Part shown: positions 1 to 8,146 of the stretch, piece after piece
Numbering within the stretch: the first letter of the stretch is position 1
Layout: each line of letters opens with the position of its first letter
From: Sphingobium limneticum
Lineage (GTDB): Bacteria; Pseudomonadota; Alphaproteobacteria; Sphingomonadales; Sphingomonadaceae
Direction of reading: 5' to 3'
Length of the DNA stretch: 64,000 nt
Assembly (NCBI RefSeq): GCF_008710155.1
Contig: NZ_VYPZ01000003.1
Coordinates: 267,054 to 331,053, forward strand
The notes under the pieces: generated by a model
Database searches by the model: none
Told to the model about the DNA's origin: nothing
Seen by the model: only the letters and a program-made list of their open reading frames with translations
Position numbers and translations under genes: made by a program

Positions 1-554
1 CCGATCAGCAGGTGGAAGACACGGGCGACAGGCCAGTCGGGCAAGGGACGGTCCAGCAGGTCCATGCTGGTGCCGGCCTCCACCTCCCCTTCGCGGACGA
101 CGCGGAGGTAGAGGCCGCTGCGCGCCGTCTTGACGATGGTCGCCATGACGTCGCGCGCGCCGAAGCGATGATCGAGCTTCCAGCAGGGCTGGCGGCCATG
201 GCTGACCTCCACGATCGCGGTGCCGAGCGAAAAGCGGTCACCCAGGCAGATGTCGGTTTCCACAAGCCCGCGCGAGGCGATATTCTCGCCAAAGGCGCCG
301 GGCGCGTCGAGCAAGCTCTGGTCGGGCTTGCGTGTCCGCCACCAGTCATAATGATCCTGCGGATAGAGATGGATCGCCTTGTCCAGCCCGCCATGATGGA
401 CGCGGTCGGCGACGGCGTCGTCGGCGAACCCTTCCCATGTGATGCGCACCGGGCCTGCGACCGGCTTCTTGGCGATCGCGCTATAATCCTGGCCACGGAA
501 AGGCATGGGCTTGCCGATCAGCAGCGCGTCGATGGTCATGAAGGGCGTGGTCAT
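1..554 (-). CDS. MOSC domain protein (3' end cut by window edge)
   Basis: The minus frame reads MTTPFMTIDALLIGKPMPFRG and continues through DAVADRVHHGGLDKAIHLYP, GAFGENI, GDRFSLGTAIVEVSHGRQPCWKLDHRF and GLYLRVVREGEVEAG. This is the layout of YiiM/YuaD-type MOSC proteins, with the HxGGxDKA motif, the GENI motif, and the R-Q-P-C segment holding the conserved cysteine. The family binds a sulfur carrier or molybdenum cofactor and is linked to detoxification of N-hydroxylated compounds; the substrate of this member cannot be read from sequence. The ATG at 554 is chosen; an in-frame ATG at 539 is an alternative. At least 184 residues are visible and the C-terminus lies outside the window. Confidence 0.85.
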   Translation of the reverse strand, partial: MTTPFMTIDALLIGKPMPFRGQDYSAIAKKPVAGPVRITWEGFADDAVADRVHHGGLDKAIHLYPQDHYDWWRTRKPDQSLLDAPGAFGENIASRGLVETDICLGDRFSLGTAIVEVSHGRQPCWKLDHRFGARDVMATIVKTARSGLYLRVVREGEVEAGTSMDLLDRPLPDWPVARVFHLLI

Positions 555-640
555 GGCCCTATCCTGCCATGGTTGGACGCGGCAGGCGATGGCCGGTTTG
601 TGGTGAGCGGCCTTTAAGCAGATCGCTCCTCCGCGAAGGA

Positions 641-859
641 TCAGCCGACGCTCAGTTCCGAGCGGAGTTTCAGCACTTCGCCCCCATTGTCGGCGGTGAT
701 CAGGAAGGCCGGGTCGCGGGTCGATCCGTTGCGGCGGATGCGCGAACCCTCGATCGTCCGCTCCACATGGCGGTCGAACCGTTCCGCGATGCGCCCTCGG
801 CCGACGCCCTGCCCCCAATTCCACTTGACCCGCGTTCCCTTACGGAATGTCTCGGTCAT
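641..859 (-). CDS. HVA1/DUF2945-type small protein
   Basis: A 72-residue basic protein starting MTETFRKGTRVKWNWGQG. The N-terminal TFRKGTxVKWxWGxGxGxGxI pattern and the later DPAFLI and GGEVLKL stretches match the HVA1/TUDOR-like DUF2945 family, small beta-rich proteins of unknown biochemical role in many proteobacteria. The start at 859 is preferred because an AGGAG element lies about 9 nt upstream; the earlier in-frame ATG at 865 is too close to it. The gene stands alone, divergent from the glycosyltransferase at 985. Function is unknown. Confidence 0.8.
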   Translation of the reverse strand: MTETFRKGTRVKWNWGQGVGRGRIAERFDRHVERTIEGSRIRRNGSTRDPAFLITADNGGEVLKLRSELSVG

Positions 860-984
860 GGGCATCCTCTCCTTTTTTGGGTCCATGCTGCGCCGGCCGT
901 TACTCGTCGTCAGCGAAGAGCAAAATTCCCGGAAAGCCAACTGGTTCCCTTGGGTTTTTTTACAGGTTGATATAAGGCGCGCCG

Positions 985-2163
985 ATGGATTCTACCGGCC
1001 TGCGCGTTGCCCTGTTCAGCGGCAATTATAATTATGTCCGCGATGGTGCGAACCAGGCGCTCAATCGCTTCGTCGGCTATCTGCTGAAGCAGGGCGCGTC
1101 GGTGCGCGTCTATTCGCCGACCACCGACACTCCCGCTTTCGATCCGGCCGGCGATCTGGTCAGCACCCCTTCCTTCCCGGTGCCGGGGCGCAAGGAATAT
1201 CGGGTGCCTTATCGCATGTCGGCGCAGGTCCGCCGCGACCTCAAGGCGTTCGCGCCCAATATCGTCCATCTGTCCAGCCCCGATCCGCTGGGCCATCGCG
1301 CGCTCAGCTGGGCGCGGGCGCGCAACCTGCCGACGGTCGCGTCGGTGCATACGCGGTTCGAAACCTATCCACGCTATTATGGGCTGGCCTTTCTGGAGCC
1401 GCTGATCGAATCCATCCTGCGCCGCTTCTATCGGCGCTGCGATGCGATCGTCGCGCCGTCCGAATCGATGGCACAACTGCTGCGCAATCAGCGGATGAAT
1501 TATGATGTCGGCATCTGGACGCGCGGCATCGACCGGGAAATCTTCAACCCCGGCCGGCGCGACATGGCATGGCGGCAGTCGCTGGGCATAGGCGATGACG
1601 CGCCGGTGATCGGCTTTATCGGCCGGCTGGTGATGGAAAAGGGGCTGGACGTCTTTTCCGACACGATCGACCAGCTGACCGCGCGGCAGGTGCAGCACAA
1701 GGTGCTGGTCGTCGGCGAAGGCCCAGCGCGCGAATGGTTCCAGAACCGCCTGCCCAACGCGGTGTTCACCGGCTTCCAGAAGGGACAGGATCTGGGCCGC
1801 GCGGTGGCGGGCATGGATATGTTGTTCAACCCGTCGGTGACAGAGACGTTCGGCAATGTGACGCTGGAAGCGATGGCATGCGGTCTGCCCACGGTGGCGG
1901 CGCGCGCGACGGGTAGCGAGAGTTTGGTGACGGAAGGCGTGACCGGCCGGTTGATCCGTCCTGGCGCCATCAGTGCCTTTGCCGACGCGTTGCAGGCCTA
2001 TTGCATCGATGCGGACGCGCGCCATGCCGCCGGCGCCGCCGCGCAGGCGCGGGCGGAGCATAATGGCTGGGATCAGGTGAACCAGGCATTGGTCGACACC
2101 TATTTGCGCGTCATTCGGCAGCGGGCACAGGGCCTGGCGCCGAAATCCAGCCCGGTTCCATAA
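985..2163 (+). CDS. Glycosyltransferase family 4 (GT-B fold)
   Basis: A 392-residue protein with an N-terminal acceptor domain starting RVALFSGNYNYVRDGANQAL, a short GT4-type glycine/asparagine-rich first loop. The C-terminal donor domain contains IGFIGRLVMEKGLDVF and, near residues 285-305, the E-x7-E element of GT4 enzymes (FNPSVTETFGNVTLEAMACG). The family uses nucleotide-sugar donors with retention of configuration. The sequence resembles GDP-mannose-dependent alpha-mannosyltransferases and related lipid glycosyltransferases, but donor and acceptor cannot be assigned. The ATG at 985 has AAGG about 7 nt upstream. It is not adjacent to the exopolysaccharide genes near 27-34 kb, so it more likely makes a glycolipid or a single glycoconjugate. 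Confidence 0.9.
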   Translation: MDSTGLRVALFSGNYNYVRDGANQALNRFVGYLLKQGASVRVYSPTTDTPAFDPAGDLVSTPSFPVPGRKEYRVPYRMSAQVRRDLKAFAPNIVHLSSPDPLGHRALSWARARNLPTVASVHTRFETYPRYYGLAFLEPLIESILRRFYRRCDAIVAPSESMAQLLRNQRMNYDVGIWTRGIDREIFNPGRRDMAWRQSLGIGDDAPVIGFIGRLVMEKGLDVFSDTIDQLTARQVQHKVLVVGEGPAREWFQNRLPNAVFTGFQKGQDLGRAVAGMDMLFNPSVTETFGNVTLEAMACGLPTVAARATGSESLVTEGVTGRLIRPGAISAFADALQAYCIDADARHAAGAAAQARAEHNGWDQVNQALVDTYLRVIRQRAQGLAPKSSPVP

Positions 2164-2190
2164 TTCGTCCGATCGCCTATATCGGTGGCA

Positions 2191-3510
2191 ATGGCCGACC
2201 TTTTCGCTCCCGATGACATGCCCGGCGCCGATGCGCCGGCCGATGCCGCCCCCCTTGCCGACCGGCTGCGTCCGCGCACCCTGGCCGATGTGGTGGGGCA
2301 GGAACATCTGACCGGGCCGGACGGCGCGATCGGGCGCATGGTGGCGGCGGGGCGGCTATCCTCCATCATCCTGTGGGGGCCGCCCGGCACCGGCAAGACC
2401 ACGACGGCGCGGCTGTTGGCCGATGCGGTCGGGATGCGGTTCGCGCCGATATCCGCTGTATTTTCGGGCGTGGCGGATCTCAAGAAGCTGTTCGCCAGCG
2501 CCAAGGAGCATGCCCGGCGCGGCGAAAAGACCTTGCTTTTCGTGGACGAAATCCATCGCTTCAATCGGGCGCAGCAGGACGGGTTCCTGCCCTTCGTCGA
2601 GGATGGCACGGTGACTTTGGTCGGGGCGACCACCGAAAATCCGAGCTTCGAGCTGAACGCGGCCTTGCTGTCGCGGGCGCAGGTGTTGATCCTGCGCCGA
2701 CTGGATGCCGCCGCGCTGGAACAGTTGTTGGACCGGGCCGAGGCGCTGACCGGACGGCCCGTGCCGATAGACGCCGCCGCGCGCGAGGCGCTGGTGGCGA
2801 GCGCAGATGGCGACGGGCGCTTTCTGCTCAATCAGGTCGAGACGCTCTATTCGATCGACCTGCCAGAGCCGCTCGATTCGGCCGGTCTGTCCGCCCTGCT
2901 CCACCGCCGGGTCGCGGTGTATGACAAGGATCGGGAGGGGCATTATAACCTCATCTCCGCCCTGCATAAGTCGCTGCGCGGGTCGGACCCTCAGGCGGCG
3001 CTCTATTATCTGGCGCGGATGCTGACGGCGGGGGAAGAGCCGCTCTATGTGCTGAGGCGGCTGGTGCGCTTTGCGACCGAGGATATCGGCCTCGCCGATC
3101 CGCAGGCAGTCGTGCAGTGCCTGGCGGCGAAGGATGCCTATGATTTCCTGGGGTCGCCGGAAGGAGAACTGGCGATCGTGCAGGCCTGCATCTATTGCGC
3201 GACCGCGCCCAAATCCAACGCGGGCTATGTGGCGATGAAGGCGTCGTTCAAATCGGCGCGCGATACCGGATCGCTGATGCCGCCGATGAACATCGTCAAC
3301 GCGCCGACCAAGCTGATGAAGCAGGTCGGCTACGGCAAGAATTATCAATATGATCATGATGCGGCGGAGGGATTTTCCGGGGCCAATTACTGGCCGGAGG
3401 AAATGACGCCGCAGACATTCTACGCCCCCACCGATCGCGGGTTCGAGGCGCGGATTGCCGAGCGGATCGCCCATTGGGACCGGTTGCGGGCGGAGCGTAG
3501 CGGCCAGTGA
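2191..3510 (+). CDS. rarA: Replication-associated recombination protein A (AAA+ ATPase)
   Basis: A 439-residue AAA+ clamp-loader-like ATPase. Walker A is GPPGTGKTT near residue 60, Walker B is LLFVDEIHRF near 110, sensor 1 is VGATTENPSFELNAALLSR, and the C-terminal MgsA domain carries YYLARMLTAGEEP and RRLVRFATEDIGLADP. The full family length is present. RarA acts at stalled replication forks with SSB. The ATG at 2191 is chosen over an in-frame GTG two codons upstream. Its stop overlaps the GTG start of the next gene by 4 nt, so the two are translationally coupled. It follows the glycosyltransferase by 27 nt. Confidence 0.96.
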   Translation: MADLFAPDDMPGADAPADAAPLADRLRPRTLADVVGQEHLTGPDGAIGRMVAAGRLSSIILWGPPGTGKTTTARLLADAVGMRFAPISAVFSGVADLKKLFASAKEHARRGEKTLLFVDEIHRFNRAQQDGFLPFVEDGTVTLVGATTENPSFELNAALLSRAQVLILRRLDAAALEQLLDRAEALTGRPVPIDAAAREALVASADGDGRFLLNQVETLYSIDLPEPLDSAGLSALLHRRVAVYDKDREGHYNLISALHKSLRGSDPQAALYYLARMLTAGEEPLYVLRRLVRFATEDIGLADPQAVVQCLAAKDAYDFLGSPEGELAIVQACIYCATAPKSNAGYVAMKASFKSARDTGSLMPPMNIVNAPTKLMKQVGYGKNYQYDHDAAEGFSGANYWPEEMTPQTFYAPTDRGFEARIAERIAHWDRLRAERSGQ

Positions 3511-4364
3511 CACCCCGCTTCGCGCGGTTCGCGGCGATCGACTGGTCCGGGGCGAAGGGGGCGCGGCACAAGGGGATTGCCGTGGCGCTGTGCGAAGGCG
3601 GCGACGCCGTGCCGGAACTGGTCCCGGCGCCGAACGGCGTCTGGTCGCGGCAGGGCGTGGCGGACTGGCTGATGGCGACGGCGCGGGAAATGCCGACCCT
3701 GTTCGGCTTCGACTTCAGCTTTGCGCCGCCCTTCGTCGCGCGGGGAACCTATCTGCCGGGCGATGTGGTCCCGCAGGACGGGCCGGCCTTCTGGGCCTAT
3801 GTCGATGCGATCTGCGATGATGTCGATCTCGGTGCGGCGAGCCTGTTGGAGGTCAGCCATCGCCGCCACTTCTATTTCGGCAAGGCGGACGGCGTGAAGG
3901 CCGATTACATGCACAACCGCGCGTGCGAGGCGCAGTATAATGCGGGCGGCGGCGGCAAGCCGTCCACCGTCTATGACGCGATCGGCGCGGCGCAGGTGGC
4001 CAAGGCCAGCTTCGCAGGCATGCGGCTGCTCCATCATGTGCGGCCCCATGTGCCGGTGTGGCCGTTCGATCCACTGCCGGTCGCAGGATCGCTGGTCGTG
4101 GAAATCTACACCAGCATCGCCGCCCGCGCCGCCGGGCGGCCCAAGGGGCGGACGAAGATGCGCGACAAACGGGCGCTGAACGATGCGTTGCTGGCGCTGG
4201 GCTCGCAGCCCTATGACGGCGCGATGCCCGACGATCATGGCGCGGACGCGATCGTGACCGCCGCCTGGATGCGGCAGGCGGCGTTACGCCCGGCCTTATG
4301 GGCGCCACCTGCACTCACGCCACAAATAGCGCGCACTGAGGGCTGGACCTTTGGCGTGAACTGA
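3507..4364 (+). CDS. Conserved protein, possible RNase H-fold (DUF429-like)
   Basis: A 285-residue protein coupled to rarA through a GTGA overlap (GTG start at 3507). The N-terminus FAAIDWSGAKG, followed by a beta-hairpin-like stretch and an acidic GFDFSFAPPF segment, resembles the first strands of RNase H-fold predicted nucleases (DUF429/COG2410-like). A C-terminal PDDHGADAIVTAAWM segment supplies the expected late acidic residues (DDxxDA). These acidic positions would suit a two-metal site. I do not recognise a named family with certainty. Coupling to rarA suggests a DNA-maintenance link, but this is inference from context only. Confidence 0.8.
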   Translation: MTPRFARFAAIDWSGAKGARHKGIAVALCEGGDAVPELVPAPNGVWSRQGVADWLMATAREMPTLFGFDFSFAPPFVARGTYLPGDVVPQDGPAFWAYVDAICDDVDLGAASLLEVSHRRHFYFGKADGVKADYMHNRACEAQYNAGGGGKPSTVYDAIGAAQVAKASFAGMRLLHHVRPHVPVWPFDPLPVAGSLVVEIYTSIAARAAGRPKGRTKMRDKRALNDALLALGSQPYDGAMPDDHGADAIVTAAWMRQAALRPALWAPPALTPQIARTEGWTFGVN

Positions 4365-4393
4365 TAGTAAGGGCGTCGCACCCGAAACGGTAG

Positions 4394-4468
<75 letters not shown>

Positions 4469-5080
4469 TTTCGGGCAGATCCAAATCCAGCAGATCGCCG
4501 TCCGGCCGATCGCATCTGCACCAGATCCCTTTACAGATGTAGCGCGCGCAAATGCAAAATGGGGCCAAACGCAAAATGGGGGCCGACATCGCTGCCGGTC
4601 CCCACTTCCGTCGGACTGCTCCTCATACATTTTTCGAACCGTCGGCCGAAACCGGCATGTTCGAAGATGGACAAGGCGATCCGCGTCTCACGAAGAAATG
4701 CGATCATCGGCCCGCCGATCCTGTGCGTCATCCTTCGGACGAAGGCGCCGCTCAGGTTTTGCTCCGACTTCTGGCCAAAAGCCGCCCATCGAGGCTCAAA
4801 TGCTCGCTTTCCTTGCCCGACGTTCACTTTCGCGCGTACCCGGCAAGGGCTTCAAGCATCCCGTCCGTCTGCCCGGCTCCACCCTTGCGGATATTGCCTG
4901 CCGATGGACTGTCTTCACGGTTCAAACCCCTGATTTCTCAGCGATTTCTGGAATTGGATCGCTCCGTTTCCACCGTTCCGATAGAGCGATGGTGTCACTG
5001 CACCCGAGTCGTTCAAAGCGAATTCGGTCAGATTTTTGACAGGCGGCCATCGAAAGCTGTGGATAAGTGTGGATAAGTTT
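4469..5080. other. Gene-poor stretch downstream of tRNA-Thr
   Basis: About 610 bases with visibly lower GC than the flanking genes. Open frames exist on both strands (for example 4552-5076 plus and 4531-4827 minus), but none shows a recognisable domain, a good ribosome-binding site or typical codon bias. A short direct repeat (GCAAAATGGGG) occurs near 4553-4580. Two perfect DnaA boxes lie at the right end. No second copy of the tRNA 3' end was seen, so an integrated element cannot be delimited. Confidence 0.5.
5058..5076 (-). promoter_or_regulatory. Two tandem DnaA boxes
   Basis: TGTGGATAA occurs at 5058-5066 and again at 5068-5076, each the reverse complement of the consensus DnaA box TTATCCACA. 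They are in the same orientation with a 10-bp period, about one helical turn. A single GANTC (CcrM) site, GAGTC, lies nearby at about 5008. The pair sits just past the 3' end of the DUF985 gene. Confidence 0.6.
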
Positions 5081-5521
5081 TCAGCCGGGCGGCGACCAGC
5101 CCGGCGGCGCCAGCGAAAAGCCTGCAAAATCAAAGCCCGGCGTCACGGTGCAACTGACCAGCGTCCAGCCACCCTGCGGCGTCGATGCCTGCCAGTGATG
5201 CGCGGGCACCCAGCCTTGCGGCATCTGCCCGGCCAGAACATCCGGCCCCAGCAGCAGGTCGCGGGCGCCCTCGCCCGGCGCGGCGACGGACAGGATCAGC
5301 GGCGCGCCGGCGTGCCAGAACCAATGTTCGTCGGCATCGACCCGATGCCAGTGCGATCGCTGATGCGCCTCCAGCAGGAACAGGATCGCGGTGCCGGCAG
5401 CGCGCTCACCCGGCGCGGCCGTGGCGCGCCATGTCTCCCGATACCATCCGCCTTCGGGATGTGGCATCAGGCCCAACGCCTCGATCAACGCCCGCCCTGC
5501 CTGTTCGTCGCCGCCTTGCAT
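5081..5521 (-). CDS. Cupin domain protein, DUF985 family
   Basis: A 146-residue protein. LGLMPHPEGGWYRETWR at the N-terminus, then ILFLLEAHQRSHWHRVDADEHWFWHAGAPL and a C-terminal TLVSCTVTPGFDFAGFSLA are the hallmarks of the DUF985 cupin family (YML079w-like). The fold is a double-stranded beta-helix. Histidines in HWHRVDADEHWFWH could bind metal or ligand. Enzymatic function of the family is not established. The start at 5521 gives MQGGDEQAG; it has no close upstream partner on the same strand. Confidence 0.9.
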   Translation of the reverse strand: MQGGDEQAGRALIEALGLMPHPEGGWYRETWRATAAPGERAAGTAILFLLEAHQRSHWHRVDADEHWFWHAGAPLILSVAAPGEGARDLLLGPDVLAGQMPQGWVPAHHWQASTPQGGWTLVSCTVTPGFDFAGFSLAPPGWSPPG

Positions 5522-5643
5522 CCGTTTGCCTCAAATTTTATTGCTTGGGAAACAGTCACTTAAATTGTTGCCTGACGTTCATGCAACCTGGATCAATGTA
5601 GATGGGTTGAAGCGACAAATCACGCAGTTCGGAGGAGAATATC

Positions 5644-5946
5644 ATGCGTAATGCCCTGCTCGCCCTGGCCGCCATTTCACTGGCCATTCCGGTTTCCATG
5701 GCCGTCCCGACCGACGGTGCCCAGGCCCGCAAAAATTACCGCTACAAGGAATGGCGCGGCCGCGACGGCCGGACCTATTGCCGCAAGTCGAACGGCACGA
5801 CCGGCCTGATCGTCGGCGGCGTCGGCGGTGCGCTGGTCGGCCGTGCGATCGATACCCGTGGCGACCGCGCCACCGGTACGATCCTGGGCGCGGCCGGTGG
5901 CGCGCTGCTCGGCAAGTCGATCGACAGCAAGCGTACTTGCCGTTGA
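5644..5946 (+). CDS. Glycine-zipper 2TM domain protein, exported
   Basis: A 100-residue protein with a Sec-type leader (MRNALLALAAISLAIPVSMA) and a short basic region with a WRGRDGRTYCRK motif. Two glycine-zipper segments follow, TGLIVGGVGGALVGRAID and TGTILGAAGGALLGKSID. This is the Rick_17kDa-like/2TM glycine zipper class of envelope proteins; the last residues are KRTCR. Two cysteines could form a disulfide. A strong GGAGGAG element precedes the ATG. The gene ends at an 11-bp terminator hairpin (5953-5986). Role: probably periplasmic or outer-membrane structural, not known in detail. Confidence 0.88.
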   Translation: MRNALLALAAISLAIPVSMAVPTDGAQARKNYRYKEWRGRDGRTYCRKSNGTTGLIVGGVGGALVGRAIDTRGDRATGTILGAAGGALLGKSIDSKRTCR

Positions 5947-5952
5947 TGCCAT

Positions 5953-5986
5953 AAGCCGGCGCGTGTCAGGAGCGCGCGCCGGCTTT
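5953..5986 (+). terminator. Rho-independent terminator after glycine-zipper gene
   Basis: An 11-bp GC-rich stem (5953-5963 pairing with 5975-5985) followed by a short T-run, 6 nt after the stop codon of the glycine-zipper gene. Confidence 0.65.
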
Positions 5987-6013
5987 CAGCGGCTGGCCCC
6001 GCTGAATGGCAAC

Positions 6014-6047
6014 AAAAAAGGGACGGCATCCCGTCGGATGCCGTCCC
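6014..6047 (-). terminator. Terminator of the small secreted protein gene
   Basis: A perfect 12-bp stem (6020-6031 with 6036-6047) and CGTC loop. On the minus strand it is followed by a run of six T (six A at 6014-6019), about 23 nt past the stop of the gene at 6071-6367. Confidence 0.85.
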
Positions 6048-6070
6048 TAACTTTGTGCAGAGCCTGCCGA

Positions 6071-6367
6071 TCAGTCGGCGGAAGCGTCCGAAGCGGCGCC
6101 GCGCGCGTCTTCAACCTTGAAGGCAACCTGCTGGCCGCCCGACACGCCCGAAACCTTGCCATTCTTGACGGCCAGGTTGAACGCGACGGCGTCGGGGAAA
6201 CGACGACCCGAAATCACCTTGCCGGTCTTGGTGTCCTTCACCTGATAGACATAGGTGTAGCCTTCGTGGGTGAAGCGCTGCTTGGCAGCGGCATCTTCAG
6301 CCTGAGCGGCGGTGGCGGCAATGGCGCTGATGGCGCCGGCGACAATGAACTTGGACAGCATTCGCAT
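6071..6367 (-). CDS. Small secreted protein of unknown function
   Basis: A 98-residue protein with a clear Sec signal peptide (MRMLSKFIVAGAISAIAATAAQA, cleavage after AQA). The mature part is hydrophilic: FTHEGYTYVYQVKDTKTGKVISGR, then RFPDAVAFNLAVKNGKVSGVSGGQQVAFKVE and an Ala/Asp/Ser tail. No cysteines and no named domain are recognised; the repeated beta-strand pattern suggests a small beta-rich periplasmic protein. It is monocistronic, preceded by GGAG upstream of the ATG and followed by a strong terminator. It converges with the glycine-zipper gene. Confidence 0.82.
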   Translation of the reverse strand: MRMLSKFIVAGAISAIAATAAQAEDAAAKQRFTHEGYTYVYQVKDTKTGKVISGRRFPDAVAFNLAVKNGKVSGVSGGQQVAFKVEDARGAASDASAD

Positions 6368-6512
6368 GGGTAAACTCCTTGTGAATGCCGATCAAACACC
6401 TCTTATATTCTTGTTCTGTTGAAGACCGTCTTATGTTGCAGTGCGTCAAAGCGACAATCGCAAAAAATGACGATCCGATTGCATCATGTGCAACCGTATT
6501 CCATTTTGCGCA

Positions 6513-6920
6513 CTAAGCCTTTGATAGCGCTACCACATGATCGAACTCGGCTTTCGTCAGCGGCGCGACCGAAAGGCGCGATTGCCGCAACATGACCATG
6601 TCGGCGAGCGCCGAATCGGCCTTCATCACCTTCAACGTCACCGGTCTGGCCAGCCGTTCGACCGGCGCGACATGGACCGCGATCCACTTGCCCGTATCGT
6701 CCGTGCTATCAGGCGCGGCTTCCTCCACGATGGTCATGATGCCGACCGCCTCGACCCCGATATTGCTGTGATAGAAGAAAGCCAGATCGCCCTTGCGCAT
6801 CGCCTTCATATGGCCCTGGGCCGCATGATTGCGCACGCCATCCCATTCGGCCTTCCCCTTTTTGACCAGATCGTCATAGGAAAAGGCATCGGGTTCCGAT
6901 TTCATCAGCCAGTAGTTCAT
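6513..6920 (-). CDS. EVE domain-containing protein
   Basis: A 135-residue protein starting MNYWLMKSEPDAFSYDDL. The NYWLxKSEPxxxSxDDL opening, the WDGVRNHAAQ motif, the GDLAFFYHSN strand and the C-terminal RLSVAPLTKAEFD are diagnostic of bacterial EVE (thymocyte nuclear protein 1-like) domains. These are PUA-fold modules proposed to bind modified bases in nucleic acid. AAGGAGG precedes the ATG at 6920; a longer in-frame extension to 6935 is less likely. Bacterial EVE proteins are often associated with stress or restriction contexts, but here no defence genes are adjacent. Confidence 0.93.
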   Translation of the reverse strand: MNYWLMKSEPDAFSYDDLVKKGKAEWDGVRNHAAQGHMKAMRKGDLAFFYHSNIGVEAVGIMTIVEEAAPDSTDDTGKWIAVHVAPVERLARPVTLKVMKADSALADMVMLRQSRLSVAPLTKAEFDHVVALSKA

Positions 6921-7026
6921 TCTGCCTCCTTGCAACAGCGCCCCGGCGCGATCAAGGATGCGTCATGCGCGGGCTGCGCCTATAGGATGAGACACGGCCC
7001 CATCTGAACGAAACTGGAGATAATAA

Positions 7027-7974
7027 GTGTCGCAAGCGGTACTGGATCAGGTGCCTGTCCTGTCCATGGCGGAAATGAGCAAGGCGGATTTCGCCGCAGC
7101 CTTCGGCCAATCCTTCCAACGCTTCGGTTTTGCCATGGTGAAGGACCATGGCATGGACCAGACTCTGGTCGATGATGGCTGGGCGCTGGCGCGTCGCTTC
7201 TTCGACCAGCCGGTGGAAACCAAGCGCGCCTATGATGCGAAATATAATGGCGGTCAGCGCGGCTATACCGCATTCGGCGTCGAGATCGCCAAGGGCGCGA
7301 GCGAGAATGACCTGAAGGAATTCTGGCATGTCGGCCGCGACCTGCCCGAAGGCGATCCGCTGGCCGAGACGATGCCGCCCAATGTATGGCCGAGCGAGAT
7401 GCCGGAGTTCGAGCCGGTCTTCGCGAAACTCTATCGCGAATTCGATCGGGTGGGCGCGGAATTGCTGTCGGCGATCGCGCTCTATCTGGGCCTGCCCGAA
7501 CGCTGGTTCGACGGTCCGATCGAAAATGGCAATTCGATCCTGCGCCTGCTCCACTATCCGCCGGTGTCGCCGCAGGCGCCGGGCATCCGCGCGGGCGCGC
7601 ATGAGGATATCAACCTCATCACCCTGTTGCTGGGCGCGGAAGAAGGCGGGCTGGAGTTGAAGGATCGGGGCGGCAACTGGCTGCCCGTGGTGCCGCCGCC
7701 CGGCGCGCTGGCGATCAATGTCGGCGATATGTTGCAGCGGCTGACCAACCATCTGCTGCCATCGACCAGCCACCGCGTGGTCAACCCGCCGCCGGAACGG
7801 CGCGGCCATTCGCGATATTCCATGCCCTTCTTCCTGCACCTGCGCCCGGATTTCATGATCGACGCCCTGCCGCAATGCGTGAGCGAGGATAATCCGCGCC
7901 GCGATCCGCCGATCAGCGCGCATGATTATCTGACCGAGCGGTTGATCGAGATCGGGCTGATCAAGAAGGGGTAA
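7027..7974 (+). CDS. 2-oxoglutarate/Fe(II) oxygenase, isopenicillin N synthase family
   Basis: A 315-residue protein with the DIOX_N half (residues 10-130; PVLSMAEMSKADFAAAFGQSF, FGFAMVKDHG) and the 2OG-Fe(II) oxygenase core. The iron triad is visible: H and D in GAHEDINLITLLLG, and H in TSHRVVNPP. The 2-oxoglutarate-binding RxS is in RGHSRYSMPFF. The substrate is unknown; the family includes oxidases of amino acids, pyrimidine derivatives and secondary metabolites. The start is GTG at 7027 behind TGGAGA. It is monocistronic, followed by a long palindrome (8010-8069) that may end transcription. Confidence 0.92.
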   Translation: MSQAVLDQVPVLSMAEMSKADFAAAFGQSFQRFGFAMVKDHGMDQTLVDDGWALARRFFDQPVETKRAYDAKYNGGQRGYTAFGVEIAKGASENDLKEFWHVGRDLPEGDPLAETMPPNVWPSEMPEFEPVFAKLYREFDRVGAELLSAIALYLGLPERWFDGPIENGNSILRLLHYPPVSPQAPGIRAGAHEDINLITLLLGAEEGGLELKDRGGNWLPVVPPPGALAINVGDMLQRLTNHLLPSTSHRVVNPPPERRGHSRYSMPFFLHLRPDFMIDALPQCVSEDNPRRDPPISAHDYLTERLIEIGLIKKG

Positions 7975-8009
7975 AGGCGAAGCGCGCTGCGACTGCCTCT
8001 CGGATCGTG

Positions 8010-8069
8010 CCCCGGCGCAGGCCGGGGTCCAGTCCTACGCTCCGAACTGGACCCCGGCCTGCGCCGGGG
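8010..8069. repeat. Sphingomonad palindromic repeat (24-bp stem)
   Basis: A perfect 24-bp inverted repeat (8010-8033 with 8046-8069) around a 12-nt loop, rich in CCCCGG/CCGGGG. The same arm sequence recurs at 24764-24829, 48626-48655 and 51892-51925, always between genes. Confidence 0.9.
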
Positions 8070-8146
8070 AACAGAATGTTCACATCGTTGGGCTTTGGTT
8101 GAGACAGATTTCTCGATTTAGCTCGAAACGAACGGGGATCGCCGCC

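Noticed and set aside
910..2307. A 465-codon minus-strand frame opposite the glycosyltransferase
   Set aside because: Antisense to the GT4 gene with its clear motifs; His/Arg-rich shadow.
4552..5076. A 174-codon frame behind tRNA-Thr
   Set aside because: No ribosome-binding site, no domain, proline/serine/arginine-rich translation in several frames at once; probably noncoding.
5040..5080. Chromosomal replication origin
   Set aside because: Only two DnaA boxes and no flanking hemE, parAB or dnaA-type genes; called only as boxes.
6513..6920. Defence island around the EVE-domain gene
   Set aside because: Neighbours are an exported small protein and an oxygenase; no restriction, nuclease or toxin gene is adjacent.
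8010..8069. A simple rho-independent terminator
   Set aside because: The stem is long and perfect but lacks a T-tract, and the same arms recur elsewhere, so it is listed as a repeat.
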